Of a stretch of DNA of 64,000 bases, positions 21,921 through 32,839 are shown in pieces (positions within the stretch are counted from its first letter, which is position 1; each line of letters starts with the position of its first letter). The notes beneath the pieces were generated by a model. That model saw only the letters and a program-made list of their open reading frames with translations, was not told the origin of the DNA and ran no database searches. Source of the stretch: Paralithodes platypus (lineage: Eukaryota > Arthropoda > Malacostraca > Decapoda > Lithodidae); assembly GCA_032716605.1 (NCBI GenBank), contig CM064480.1, positions 20,609,651-20,673,650 on the forward strand. Reading direction: 5' to 3'. The position numbers and the translations under genes are program-made.

Positions 21921-22390
21921 AGCGTCTGTCAGATCTAGGGAACACATCCAACCTCCCGGCGGAAGTGTTAGCCTGATTTGGTGTACTGTTAACATTCGGA
22001 ATGACTCGTTGTGAATGTGAAGGTTCAGATAAGACAGGTCTACGACCGGTCTCATCTGAACACTGTCCCTTTTGGGAACCAAAAATAGCTTGGACGTGAA
22101 TACAGGGTAATTTGGGGGGACCGGGATGATGACATTCTTGGCAATCATTTCCTGGACCAGTGACTCCACCTCTAAAGAAACAAAATTCGCCGTTGTCGTC
22201 TGACGTAAGCGAGGTCGCCGGAGCCACTGCCAAGTGATGCCTTTGCGTGCCACCATCCGTGCCCAAGTGTTTAACGGCCATGCTTTGTGACACGTTCGGA
22301 ACGACCCAGTTAGCAGACAAGGGTTCGCCGGCTGTACTACCCTTGGATCCACCGGCCTTAAGACTGGCACCGGGAGTGAGAGAGACCTTA
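21921..22390 (-). pseudogene. DIRS A reverse transcriptase, N-terminal part
   Basis: Continues at 15508 after DIRS D. Visible RT motifs: FVSLEVESLVQEMI, VFTSKLFLVPKRDS, MRPVVDLSYLNLHI and CSLDLTDAY, the last being the conserved motif carrying the first catalytic aspartate. It follows the gag stop with only a short gap in another frame. The frame reads through the DIRS D left repeat for about 20 further codons because that edge is open in this frame. RT copies element RNA into DNA. Confidence 0.85.
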
Positions 22391-22396
22391 GTTTTT

Positions 22397-25021
22397 TTAT
22401 GGTGGTGGAGTTGGCGGTGGTGGACGCTTTGCCGGCTGGCTGGCGTTGGCAGAAGACGGGCCCTGACCTGGCTTATTATAGCCGCGTCCTCTCTGACCTG
22501 AAAACCTACCCTGTCTATGCCTGAACTGACCTTGAGTGGAGGAGGACTTAGGTGGAAGAAAGGGCTTAGAACCCCCCGGCTGAGCCTTAGCGACTGGCCT
22601 GGGTTTGGGGAAGTTAAAGGCAGGTTTCTTAGAAGGGGTGGGACTGTGTTTAACGGCCTGAGCCATATTAAAAACCGTTCGCCACACTTCAGGGGACATT
22701 AAAGAGGGAGTGAGCACTGGTGACATGACCACCTGATTCGCAATGCGATCAGGCAGTTTTCGGACTAAGGACATTCTGAGATCTTGTCTCGCTCGTACCG
22801 CCTCAAGCAAGGCAGTGCGTACGTCACCTAATGATTGGATTGACGACTGAAGAAGCAGTCGCCGGGACAATTCAACCGATCGTCTGGCATCCGCGTCTGC
22901 GATTGCCTGAGTGGACCGGAGCAAAGACTTTGCTACCTGTTGAGTCACTATGTATTGAGAGAACAGGCGAAAAGCTTTCCCCCGTAGCCTAAATTCACGG
23001 TCTAGGTGAGGTGGGGTAGGGGTAGTGAAAGGGTCTTTTAGCTCACAAAGATTAATTTTAGGGGCAGCTAAGAAAGCAAACAAAGCTGAAGGGACTCCGC
23101 CGGCAGAACACACTGGCATGGAGAACCAAGAATGAGTATCTTGAGGGATCTGGTGGGAAGTTTTGGAAGTAAATGTGGTCGCAAAGTTTTGAGCCTCTGT
23201 CTCCCATTCCAACCAAGGTCCTGGACCCAACTGCCCCACCTTCAAGACTGGATTAGCTGCTGCGTCTGTGACGGTTTGCAAATCGAGTTCTGGAGTGAGA
23301 GCTGACAGTGTCTTAATGTCATTAAACCCATCATGCTTAGACCAGTCAGAAAACAATCTTGAAGCTGAGGCAGGGGGTAAAGCAGGCTTAGCAGTATAAA
23401 CAAAATAGTCCTGGTGATAATAACTAGGTATAGCCTTGATGTTGACATCTAGCACATTCCCCAAAGTATCCAAGGCCCTTAATTTCTTAGATTTATTGCC
23501 CTGGATGACCCACTCACGCGGCACTGGGAGCTCCCCTGACAAGGTAGGTTGGGCGAGCTCTGGTTTAGTGGGGGTCAAAAGGACCCATGACTCGTCTGGT
23601 CCGTAAAGCAAGGGCATAGCTACCTTTTTGAGAGGCGCTCTGTCTAGAGGGGGCGGATTGACATCCGTTATAACCCTTACATTCGAAGTGGTCAATGCCG
23701 CCGTAGCAGGCCTAGTAACCACCGATGGTGACATAGAGGGGGGGTGAGGGATCTGAGTCAAAGCAATAGAAGTCATCAGAGGCCGTACCGTAGAGCTTGT
23801 CGTGGGAGCTCCCAAGTCCACTGTGGGAGTTTCCTGCTGTTGGCCAAAAAATTTAGATAAAGCATTAACAAGTAGCCCATCAATTTCCTGTGCAGTGACA
23901 AATTGATTTGATGATGTACTCACTGGTGAATCATTAAGATCTTGTGCGGCATCGAAGCCTGAACCTGACTCTTGCCCTTCCATATCCGATATAATCGAAA
24001 CCTCGTCTTTGTCATCCTGTTCCTCCTGAGAAGATCCCGCCGAAGCTGGGGTACCATCTTGTTGCCAAGATAAGTTAGGAATAGAGGAAGGGATCGCCGC
24101 GTCCCGGTGGACGTCAGCCACTGTGTGAATAGTTTGAGCCGGAAGTGGGTGGTCAGGCCCCGGACGAGAATATCGCCAAACACCTAGGCCTTGGCCTATA
24201 CTCCCGTGGGAGTCTGAAACACTCTCAACCACTGAGCTCTCTGAACTCTCCAACTCCAGGGTTAAAATGTTAATGGGTAAATCATCTTTAGGTACAGGTA
24301 CTACACTGGACCCTTGAGACCGAACACAAACTCTGTCTGGGGTAGAGGTATGACGAGAAGCACTAGAAACTGGTGAGTGTCGGTAGGCCTTTCTATCATG
24401 GGAATCCTCTTTTGAAGATTTATGGCTGCGGTGTGACCGTGAACTACTCTTTGATTTGGAGGATTTATCGCCGTGACCACTGGCGGAACTTTCTGTCTTA
24501 CTCCTCTTACTCGATGGTGAAGAGGCAAGACTGGGTGGCTGGTGTCTAAGGGGTGACCTAGACCTAGATCTCGCCCGAGACGAGGAGGCTGCCGCCGGGG
24601 GTGTAGGCTCACGGTGACATTTCGAAGTAGCAGGGGCAGGAGATGACACAGAACCCTGTCCAGTCTCCGCCGGCTTATGACTAGTTACTCGAGAGGAATG
24701 TTTATTAGGGGGAGGGTGCTCAAGAAGAAGCCTATCCCAAAGAGGGACGTTGTCACATTGAAGTGACTTATGAGCCACAATCATAGTATACGCTGACATT
24801 TGTTGCCGAACTTCTCGTAAGGCGACCGCTGCGGTCTTATCATTATCTTGGAGGACTTTGACACTTAGTTGGGAGCAAAAGGAACAGTTGCGCATCACCC
24901 ACAGACCTCTTGAACGGTCTAGACATTTAACACACTTGATACAAAGAGTGTGCGCAAAAAGAGGGATACCGGCACAGGTTGGATTAATGCATAAAGCAAA
25001 AACTGGGGCAAAGGTAGCCAT
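22397..25021 (-). CDS. DIRS A Gag-like protein with N-terminal Cys/His motif and RS-rich region
   Basis: 874 codons, uninterrupted, starting MATFAPVF. Residues 11-49 form C11-x4-C16-x7-H24-x2-C27-x2-C30-x2-C33-x12-C46-x2-C49, a likely zinc-binding module. It recurs with identical spacing in DIRS B (31252), partly in C (42818) and damaged in D (19870). Residues about 148-215 are Arg/Ser-rich (RARSRSRSPLRH, SSSRSHRSHKSSKE), like splicing-factor RS domains. The middle is acidic and disordered. The C-terminal third is conserved among copies (GPWLEWETEAQNFA, LLEAVRARQDLRM) and ends in a Gly/Arg/Pro-rich tail. It presumably binds element RNA. A nuclear or splicing-linked role is inference from the RS region. 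Confidence 0.85.
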   Translation of the reverse strand: MATFAPVFALCINPTCAGIPLFAHTLCIKCVKCLDRSRGLWVMRNCSFCSQLSVKVLQDNDKTAAVALREVRQQMSAYTMIVAHKSLQCDNVPLWDRLLLEHPPPNKHSSRVTSHKPAETGQGSVSSPAPATSKCHREPTPPAAASSSRARSRSRSPLRHQPPSLASSPSSKRSKTESSASGHGDKSSKSKSSSRSHRSHKSSKEDSHDRKAYRHSPVSSASRHTSTPDRVCVRSQGSSVVPVPKDDLPINILTLELESSESSVVESVSDSHGSIGQGLGVWRYSRPGPDHPLPAQTIHTVADVHRDAAIPSSIPNLSWQQDGTPASAGSSQEEQDDKDEVSIISDMEGQESGSGFDAAQDLNDSPVSTSSNQFVTAQEIDGLLVNALSKFFGQQQETPTVDLGAPTTSSTVRPLMTSIALTQIPHPPSMSPSVVTRPATAALTTSNVRVITDVNPPPLDRAPLKKVAMPLLYGPDESWVLLTPTKPELAQPTLSGELPVPREWVIQGNKSKKLRALDTLGNVLDVNIKAIPSYYHQDYFVYTAKPALPPASASRLFSDWSKHDGFNDIKTLSALTPELDLQTVTDAAANPVLKVGQLGPGPWLEWETEAQNFATTFTSKTSHQIPQDTHSWFSMPVCSAGGVPSALFAFLAAPKINLCELKDPFTTPTPPHLDREFRLRGKAFRLFSQYIVTQQVAKSLLRSTQAIADADARRSVELSRRLLLQSSIQSLGDVRTALLEAVRARQDLRMSLVRKLPDRIANQVVMSPVLTPSLMSPEVWRTVFNMAQAVKHSPTPSKKPAFNFPKPRPVAKAQPGGSKPFLPPKSSSTQGQFRHRQGRFSGQRGRGYNKPGQGPSSANASQPAKRPPPPTPPP

Positions 25022-25437
25022 GACAGAGACTGGTGGGAACTTACTGCAGGTTCTGTATTGGTCCGCCGGGGCCCAGGCCTGGAAAAAAGGAAAATTTCCA
25101 GGAATTAATGCTCATAAGGTTAACCCAAAATGATCGCATACAAGTGTTCATAACCCGCCGGATAACGAGACGTAATCTCACAATGATTACAGCTCGCTAC
25201 GCGGCGGGGTTCTATAAAGATATCCGAATATCTAGACATGTCTTAAGAAAGTTTAAGAATACCCTCTGACATAATATAAAAGACCAGTATGGCGTTTATA
25301 AAGTCTTTCTGGCGGTGACTGTTACAAGATTCAATTTTGAAAAACAACCCCCCACAAAGACGCCGGCCCCTGAATTATCTAGCAGATTAACACAGGGCAG
25401 GCTGATACGAGACCTGACTTCTAATGAATTGTCACAT

Positions 25438-25745
25438 AGATCGCCGTATGGTGAAGGCGGCGATACATAGCCGTATCTCTCAATTAATTGGGTAACTAGC
25501 TTGAATTGTAAATTCCGTATTTCCCCCTCCCAGGAGCACCCGCCGGGTGTGGCCAACTTATGAAAAAATACGTTAACCCTAATTGAGCCTTCGATCGCCG
25601 TATGAGTGAGGGCGGCGATACATATAGTATCACTAAAATGGACCGGTTAACTAAACTTAATTACCAATTCGTTCATCCCACCTTACCAAGGTACACCCGC
25701 CGGGTGAGATCTGATGTCTTAAACGTTAACCCCATAAGTTCCTAT
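25438..25745. repeat. Tandem duplication, period about 155 bp, DIRS A leader
   Basis: Two copies beginning GATCGCCGTATG (25438, 25592), each holding CACCCGCCGGGTG and CGTTAACCC; homologous to 20307-20612. Confidence 0.75.
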
Positions 25746-26114
25746 CCCCACTTCTTTGTAAAAGATCGCCGGGGAGGAAAGCCCACAACAACAGCTAGGG
25801 TTTTTCCTTTGGTTTGTAAAACCGGGTAGAAAAACTACATAACATATGTCCGCATGAACAATGTTAGATGGGTACAGCCAATCCGCTGGGAATCATAGGG
25901 AGCCTGAAACAGGCACCAACACAGAGACGCAGTCCTGGAGAGCCACAGACACCAATTCGCCGGGGACACCAGCCTGTTTTGAAACCACGCATGGCCAAAC
26001 ACGGCTCTCGGCCGGAGTTTTCATGGTGAAACCGAGAAAACCCCGCCGGAAAGTAACCCACCCCGTTCAGACACCATCTGAACGCACATAGGACCCGAGA
26101 GATGGCCAAAACAC

Positions 26115-26220
26115 GACTAACCTAGGGACCACAAATATAATCCGTGGAATTAGCCAATACACAACTAATCCAGGAAACAAACATAGTCCGTGGAATTAGC
26201 CAATACACAACTAAACCCGG
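26115..26220. repeat. Short tandem repeat TCCGTGGAATTAGCCAATAC, DIRS A leader
   Basis: Two full copies of a roughly 45-bp unit plus a partial one; same as 20985-21075. Confidence 0.75.
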
Positions 26221-26697
26221 ATACACATGACACAGTAGGACATATTTATAAAATAAATCAATAACACTTGTACATGTGGCAAAGCTACGAGCGGCTGGCT
26301 AGGCCTAAGCAGACGGCACAAGAAATGTTGAAATATAAACAAAAAACACTGGAAATATAACAACAGGAACCACCGCCAACACACCACTGTAGCAAATACT
26401 TCCGACCAAGGGAAGACCGACTCGGGACCCAGAAAAAACTTCACTAAGTGAAGAAAAATACGCTGGGAACGTCAGCAAAGCAACGCTACCTCATCAGAAA
26501 GATAAAAGGCAGCAGAAATAATCGCGTAATGAAAGCCGCCTGCATCACCAGCTAACTCAACTATGAAAAAAAAATCACCTGTCCACAACAGGACCACGAG
26601 GGTACATCCGAAATAGATGCCCCAAACACACGACCCAAAATACACTGCACCAGCGGAGCGTGGAGAGACACGTCCGGGCCGGCTGATCGCAGAGCAG

Positions 26698-27008
26698 AGA
26701 AGGAAGAATGACGCCTGAATCAGCGTCTGGTCAAAGATCCACACAAGTACATCCACGATATGATGGAAAGCTTATTGGATAGTTATTCTTATTTTCTTTT
26801 TGTTTTTATTTTTTACAAAGTTTTTTCGTAGTGAGAACCCAATTCATAATGACTGAAGCCATGAGTGAGGTCGCGTGCGCTCATGATGAAGGCTCCTCAG
26901 ATTTTAAATGCTCTGCGCGGTAGATTCAAACTACGGCGGATTAGTGTTTGAAGAGGATGCCTTATGTAATAGGCATGTTCGTCAATGATGGAGGGGCCAC
27001 TAATAAAT
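26698..27008 (-). repeat. DIRS A left inverted repeat
   Basis: Inverted copy of the inner part of 12005-12430. The plus strand ends GGGGCCACTAATAAATA, after which DIRS B gag sequence resumes. Confidence 0.88.
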
Positions 27009-27655
27009 ACATGTTTACGGTTCACTTCAATAGCCCACTCCGCCGGTACCGGGACCTCCGCTTGCATTGACTTATGTTCCTCACCTCGTGTTACGGCTGT
27101 AACCGGAAGCCAGAGCCTGCCTGGCACTTTAACTACTCGAGACTGGGGGATAGAAGATGGGCCCGGCAGGTTACTAGCCGGATGGGTCCTGTCTAGTGTG
27201 GGGGACAAGTAAGGCTGGGTATCCCCTGAGCTCACAGAACTACGTAAATTTAGGTGCTCTTGACTCTGAATTGACACTGTGTCTAATCTCAAAGGGGATC
27301 TCATGCCAGGAGGAATTTTCACCCAAGGTTCCGCCGGTAGTCCTTGTCTAGGTCGGCCGGCGGAAGGGGAGATTGTATTGAGGGGCTTGAACCCATCTAT
27401 GTCTCCTAAGCCAAGGAGTTTCTTCGAGGGTGGGGGCTGGATTAATGTGTCTGGCCATGGCCCTTGGGTAAGCGTTACGGCCTGTGGCTGAAACTCTTGT
27501 TCCGCCGGCCGGGCATGACTCTGTTCGTGTAGCTCTGGGCCCGTAGGCTGCGGATAGTCGAGTTGACGGGCCGTCTCTGGCCCGGCGGCGGTGACTACCG
27601 GAGAGGGAGTGTCGACATTGATATTAGAGGGGACCCTAGGGCTACCGGGGAGGAA
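27009..27655 (-). pseudogene. DIRS B gag, middle part
   Basis: Minus-strand frame with proline-rich sequence leading to EVPVPAEWAIEVNRK, matching ELPVPREWVIQGNKSK of the DIRS A Gag. The next residues of the protein are found at 12004, beyond DIRS A. The upstream side is cut by the Jockey-like LINE. The open frame runs on through the DIRS A left repeat, ending in the same tail residues (FISGPSIIDEHAYY...) as the frame at 21808-22320. Confidence 0.75.
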
Positions 27656-27661
27656 ATGCCT

Positions 27662-29970
27662 ACATTGGTAAGAGCTTTCTGGCATCTAGCCAAAAACCTC
27701 TCCAACAATTTCTCTTCCTCGTCTTTCCCTCCCCTTTCCCACTCTGATGGCACAACCATCACTTCTTCCTCTGACAAAGCTAAACTCTTCGCTCAAACTT
27801 TTGCTAGAAACTCCACCTTGGATGATTCCGGTGCTATTCCTCCCTCTCCGCCCTCCTCTCTCTTACTTATGCCTAATATCCTAATCTCTTCTAAAGATGT
27901 ACTTTCTACCCTCTCTGGGCTTAACACTAATAAGGCGTACGGTCCGGACGGTGTTCCTCCTGTTGTTCTCAAAAACTGTGCTTCCGTGCTGACTCCCTGC
28001 CTAGGCAAACTCTTTCGTCTCTGTCTATCCTCTAACGTCTTCCCTTCATGCTGGAAGTTTGCTCACATTCAACCTGTCCCAAAGAAGGGTGACCGCTCTC
28101 AACCCTCCAACTATCGTCCAATTGCTCTCATCTCTTGTCTTTCTAAAGTTTTTGAAACTATTCTTGCTTCCAAATTTCTTAAGCATTTCTCTTCTCATAA
28201 TCTGCTCTCAGATCGCCAGTATGGCTTCCTTAACCTGACAAGCGCGATATAGACCTAGTTGCTAGGGTAGTTATTTGTGCATTTCTAGCCCTGGATTCTG
28301 ACAGAATTCGTTATATTTACAATATAAAGCATTATTTGTTTTCGGTATGCTTTTATTTTACATATATGATGTATATATGAACCTTCAAGAGTGCTAAAAT
28401 AAGTGGGAAAAGCATTTGGGTGGTGAAAAACGAAGATATTGGCCACCCGGTCATAATCTCAGGCGAGAGAGAGCCACAGGCAACCCTCCCCTCTCGCTGT
28501 CTGGGAGTCAACTGAGACGAGCGGGGCGGTGTGTGCCGGTGTCTGGGTGTTGCATAACGATCTTTTATGCAACCCACTTGTGCTACATTATCGCGGGAGA
28601 GAAAAATAACCGATAAATGATGATAATAAGAGGATAAATAGGTGATAATTGAGGAGGGGGGGGAGGGGGGAATAAGGTGGGGAAGGAGGGGAGGGGGAGG
28701 GGTGAGAAACACATGGATGAGTACTAGAGGGGAATTATCTCACCTAGAGACAAAATCCTTTGTTTTGATAGGCCCTTTTTTTTTTTGGAAGGCTTTTTTT
28801 ATGGTCTTGCTTCCGTGAGGCCTGGTTAAGAGTCGCTCTACTGGTGATCTTCTTTCATATCTTACTAACTCTTGGTCATCCTCCTTTCGGGACTTCGGTG
28901 AGACTTTTTCTATTGCACTAGACATATCAAAAGCCTTCGATAGAGTCTGGCATAAATCTTTAATTTCTAAACTACCCTCCTTCGGTTTCTATCCCTCCAT
29001 CTGTGCCTTTGTCTCTAATTTCCTTTCCGGCCGTTCCATAGCCGCGGTTGTGGACGGCCATTGTTCACTTCCTCACCCTATAAACTCCGGTGTTCCTCAG
29101 GGCTCTGTCCTATCTCCTATTCTCTTTCTAATTTTTATAAATGATCTCCTTAACTGTACCTTAATTCCCATCCATTCATACGCAGACGACTCAACCTTAC
29201 ACTACTCCATTCGTTTTTCAGAACGCCCCAGCCAGCAATTCCTCAACGACAAACGTAATGAAGCCATAGAACTCTTAAATTCTGATCTAAATACTATTTC
29301 CAATTGGGGCAGAGAAAACCTTGTTAACTTTAATGCTTCCAAAACCCAATTTCTCCATCTATCTACCCGTTAGGATCTTCCAGCGGACTATCCCTTATTC
29401 TTCAACAATACAAAAATCAACCCTTCATCTTCTCTCAATATTCTTGGTGTCTCTTTTTCTTCTGCTCTCATTTGGAAGGACCATATTACCAGTCTTGCTA
29501 ATGCAGCCTCCCAGAAGCTCGGTGTGCTCAACCGCCTTAGGGGGTTCTTTTCCCCTGCACAGCTTCTTGCTCTGTACAGGGGCATAGTGCGCCCTTGTAT
29601 TGAGTATTGTTCACATGTCTGGGGAAGTTCCTCTCACACCGCTCTCCTAGACAAAGTTGAAAGGAAGGCCTTTCGTATCATTAACTCCCGTCCACTCACC
29701 AACTCTCTGCAGTCTCTCTCTCTCCGCCGCAATGTTGCATCTCTCTCGCTATTCTATCGCTACTATAATAATCAGTGTTCCTCAGAGCTATCCCAGTGTT
29801 GTACCACGTGGTACCCGTCCGTCTTGCAACCCCCACCCCCTCTACTCTCAAACTTTCTTCTACTCAACAGCTGAGCTCTGGAACTCTCTCCCAGAATCAG
29901 TCTTTCCCTTTTCCTATGACTTAAATTGCTTCAAACTCCGTGTGTCCAGGCATTTTGGCTCGAACGTCCC
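27662..29970 (+). pseudogene. Jockey-like reverse transcriptase, broken
   Basis: FWHLAKNLSNNF...SSSFPPL, then NKAYGPDGVPPVVLKN and NYRPIALISCLSKVFE (to 28235). After the inserted segment come SRSTGDLLSYL (28830), DISKAFDRVWHKSL, NSGVPQGSVLSPILF and the catalytic SYADDSTLHYS (29180), then thumb and C-terminal sequence in shifting frames (29524-29874: VRPCIEYCSHVWG; 29870-29970: ELWNSLPESVF). Stops at 29371 and frame changes near 29390 and 29850 make it inactive. The motif set matches the Jockey-type LINEs widespread in arthropods; family assignment is by motif only. Confidence 0.82.
28236..28829. mobile_element. Unidentified insertion in the Jockey-like RT
   Basis: Separates YGF (28227-28235) from the following K/S-R-S-T-G-D segment at 28830. 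The ends CTTAACC and GGTTAAG are short inverted repeats. The interior has purine/pyrimidine-rich low-complexity sequence (28650-28705) and no gene. The element type is unknown. Confidence 0.45.
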
Positions 29971-30071
29971 TTGATTTTGGCCCTGTCACTCTTTCAACTA
30001 TGGGGGAGGCACTCGCTATAGGCAGTAATGCCTTTTGCCTCCCTCAATCACATAGACAAAAAAAAAAAAAA

Positions 30072-31252
30072 GTATACTGGGAAGTGGTCCCGGAGCTGGA
30101 GTCGGGGTTTTACCTTGTTTAATGGCACACTGATTAATTACCTTTTGCAACAATTCATTCAGTTGTACAGTTGTTAGGCTGGTAGTGGATTGTGTGTTTG
30201 GCTTATTATGTTGGTCAGTCTGTAACCTAGGGTCAGCCTGTGTGAAGGTGGTCGTTTGTGTCGTATGAGTGTACGTCTGTGTCAGACCGCTACTCGCCGT
30301 ACCCGGTGAGACCGCCGGCCGGTGACTTCAGGTCACGTGGCGGGGTTGTTAAAGGGTAGGGCGCATACCGCGACCCTGGATTCTGAAGGGTGGTTGTTAA
30401 GTCGGGCTGGTCCGTAGACGGAGCCGGAAGTGTCGCGTGAGACCTTATGGTCGTAACCGCATGTGACATATTTACCCCTGGAGACTGAGTAGCAGTATGA
30501 ATCATGTCTGCTTGGTGAGTTTGCGTGTGTGATAAAACTAACTTTGAACCTTGGAGCCTAACGTGTACAGATTGTCTTAGTCTAGGGGCACAGTGAGGGG
30601 GATCGGCTTCCGGTTCAGGGAGACCAGGGCTACCAGTTTGTAAGCCAGAGGTGGTCGCCGGATCCAATACTACCGATTCTGCCAAATCTACTGGTGCCGA
30701 AGGAGTTTCATTAGAGATTAACACACATTGTGGTGGGCTCGAGAGTCGGCGTATCTTGTCCGGCAGATAGTCCGTGCTGTCACTGCTCCTCAGGGTGCCC
30801 GCCGTGGAGGCCGGCTGGGTCAGACGGTGGCGTTCTGGTGACATTAAGCGGCTCTTCTTCGCCGGGGGAGAGGAGCTCAGTGTGGAGGACATAGGAGACC
30901 CAATGGTCAGCAAGGGAATAGGGGAGGCATATGACTGGTGAGCTACCTGATCATCACAAGAATATAATTGGACTACCCTTAATAGTTACGGATTATCACA
31001 TGACATTTCCTTATTTGCTACTTGAGAAGCATATGTTTTAAATTTATTCTTTACCTCAATGAGAGTGCGTAAACAAGACATATCTTGGGCCGCTAGCCAT
31101 TCTTCCAATAATACAGAGCAAACCGGACATGTACGAGATGCCCACAAGAAGGAGTTTCTGTTGAAACACTGAACACATCTGATACATTCGCCGTGAGCCG
31201 GAATAGGTAGCAAAAGACAAGAGGGGGTTGAGCAGACTGTAAACAGGGGCAT
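30072..31252 (-). pseudogene. DIRS B gag, N-terminal part
   Basis: Starts at 31252 with MPLFTVCSTPSC. The Cys/His motif C7-x4-C12-x7-H20-x2-C23-x2-C26-x2-C29-x12-C42-x2-C45 is spaced exactly as in DIRS A. The first frame stops at 30986; the second (30290-30913) continues with a Ser/Pro-rich region containing PPAKKSRLMSPERHR and a long Thr/Pro-rich stretch. A third segment runs to the LINE at 30071. Frame changes at about 30950 and 30290 break it. Overall Gag organisation matches DIRS A, but with a weaker RS region. Confidence 0.78.
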
Positions 31253-32839
31253 GATGTCGGCTCCTCTCCCCGGCGGTAACGACGTGGCAGCCGGGTGTCT
31301 TGAGTGTTCTGGAAAGAAAATTTCCAGGAATCAATGCTCATAAGGATATATAGGGAGAGTTCTACCTATCCTAACCTCCCGGTGTAATAAGAATAGGAGA
31401 CCACCGCCTCCTCCGTCTTATCACTCCTAAGAGGGTGTGGATAATTATCCCCCTCTCATGCCCCTGGTGACATGAGAAAGGAATACCGCCCATGCAGGTC
31501 CTCCGTGACGGCGTATGCCGTAGCACAGAGGTCCTTCAACCGGCGGACCGTTCCGTGCTCTAAAACACACAAGCGGTCGCCGAGGAGTCTACCAACTAAG
31601 CCGCCGGCAAGGTGGGGTAAACTTTATTAAGGTAATAGTGCTAATTGCTGGATACACGTACCGTGTCAGCCGGGATCTATTACTATCACTTTCATGAACC
31701 AGGGTAACAGACCGGGGTTGGGGTGGGACCCCGAATGACGGGAATCGGTGTGTGACTTTGAAGAAAACACCACCCGCCGGAGGACTTCCTGCTCTCGTAG
31801 CCGCCGAAAGGCGGAGGCACAGTCCGAGGGGATGACAGCACTATCAAACCTCTACGACGGCGTCCGCCGGATACCCGAGGGACCGTGGACCAAGAGGCCG
31901 TGGCGTAGCCACACCACCGACGTAAAGGCCCGGCGCGGGAGACCTGAGCTCGAAGCTCCGCCGGTACGGCGGACCGACCCAACGGGTACAACCGAAGGCC
32001 GGCGAGCACAGAAAAGAGGGAGGGGGAACGGTCTCGTAGCAAGGCACAGCCGCGAAGAACCCAGCACCCCAACACCTGCACTCCCACACAAGAAACACGT
32101 TGCCGGACTCCCAGGAAAGTGGCACACAAACCACTGGGAGACCACAACTCACAAGGGATGAGAATAAAAACAAACAAACACAGTAGTAATAACATCCCCC
32201 CCAAACTAGATAACCTAACAGCTTATCCAGGAAAAGTAAACAGATCACACAAGTAACAGAACCGTGCCAGAAGGGCGAGGATAAAAAAAAACCCACGAGG
32301 GCCTCTCCACAGGCTCACAAGCCGGAGCGACGCCACAACCACGTTGGGCGAGTCTAACCCTGGCACGTCTGCAACAAATACAGGATCCGTAGACCCTCAA
32401 GCCGTCCCGAGGAACAGCCAGAAACTTATAGGAAAGCCTCCTAACTAAGTAAAAAGCAAAAACTAAGGCGCCTAGTAACAAACAGAAAACACCACGTGTG
32501 GTGGAAAAACTTGAACACAAGTAAAAGCTCCTAAATGTACCCTAATTTTAACACTTCCTGCAGGCCAATCATAACACAACCCGTGCTAGCTAGTCTAACC
32601 CTGCTCACTAACTCCCAGATACATACAAATGAGCAAAAGACTCACTAAAGGAGAGCGAGCGTCGAATGAAGCCGGAGCGCGGGGGCACTGGTGTTGACGT
32701 TAGGCCCGCGAGGAAGAGAAGGAGGAATCGTTGCGCTTGGCGAGAGACGGCAAGAAGCCACAATGCAAGAAAATCCACCGAATGTAGGAAGCGTGTAAAT
32801 AACAGTGTTAAGATGGGAAATTTGTTTTCCCTTTTTTGT
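31253..32839 (-). other. DIRS B 5' UTR
   Basis: GC-rich leader, no gene recognised. It shares TTTCCAGGAATCAATGCTCATAAGG (31319-31343) with the other DIRS leaders and carries many CCGCCGG motifs (for example 31771, 31866, 31958). The overlapping open frames here on both strands reflect high GC content. Confidence 0.6.

Larger units (their letters stand above)
25022..26697 (-). other. DIRS A 5' UTR
   Basis: Long leader without a convincing gene. It contains the tandem repeats 25438-25745 and 26115-26220, many CCGCCGG motifs, and TTTCCAGGAATTAATGCTCATAAGG (25095-25118), a block shared with the leaders of D, B and C. Confidence 0.7.
12005..27008 (-). mobile_element. DIRS A, near-complete DIRS1-like retrotransposon, split by DIRS D
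   Basis: Read on the minus strand: left repeat 27008-26698, 5' UTR 26697-25022, Gag 25021-22397, RT/RNase H/methyltransferase-like 22390-14057 (interrupted at 21920-15509), tyrosine recombinase 14477-13104, 3' UTR, internal complementary region 12537-12430, right repeat 12500-12005. Without DIRS D it is about 8.6 kb. DIRS elements copy RNA into circular DNA and integrate with a tyrosine recombinase, so no target duplication is expected. None is seen beyond a TAT/AAT core. It is inserted in the gag of DIRS B. Confidence 0.9.
27655..30071 (+). mobile_element. 5'-truncated Jockey-like LINE with poly(A)
   Basis: Begins within the pre-RT region (about 27655) and ends in a 14-bp A run (30058-30071), inserted in DIRS B gag. 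Coding sequence is RT plus the C-terminal region. A foreign segment of about 590 bp (28236-28829) interrupts it. A target duplication could not be settled by eye. Confidence 0.8.

Noticed and set aside
31692..32296. Overlapping open frames on both strands as genes
   Set aside because: They lie in the GC-rich DIRS B leader with no recognisable domain and little stop-codon pressure.
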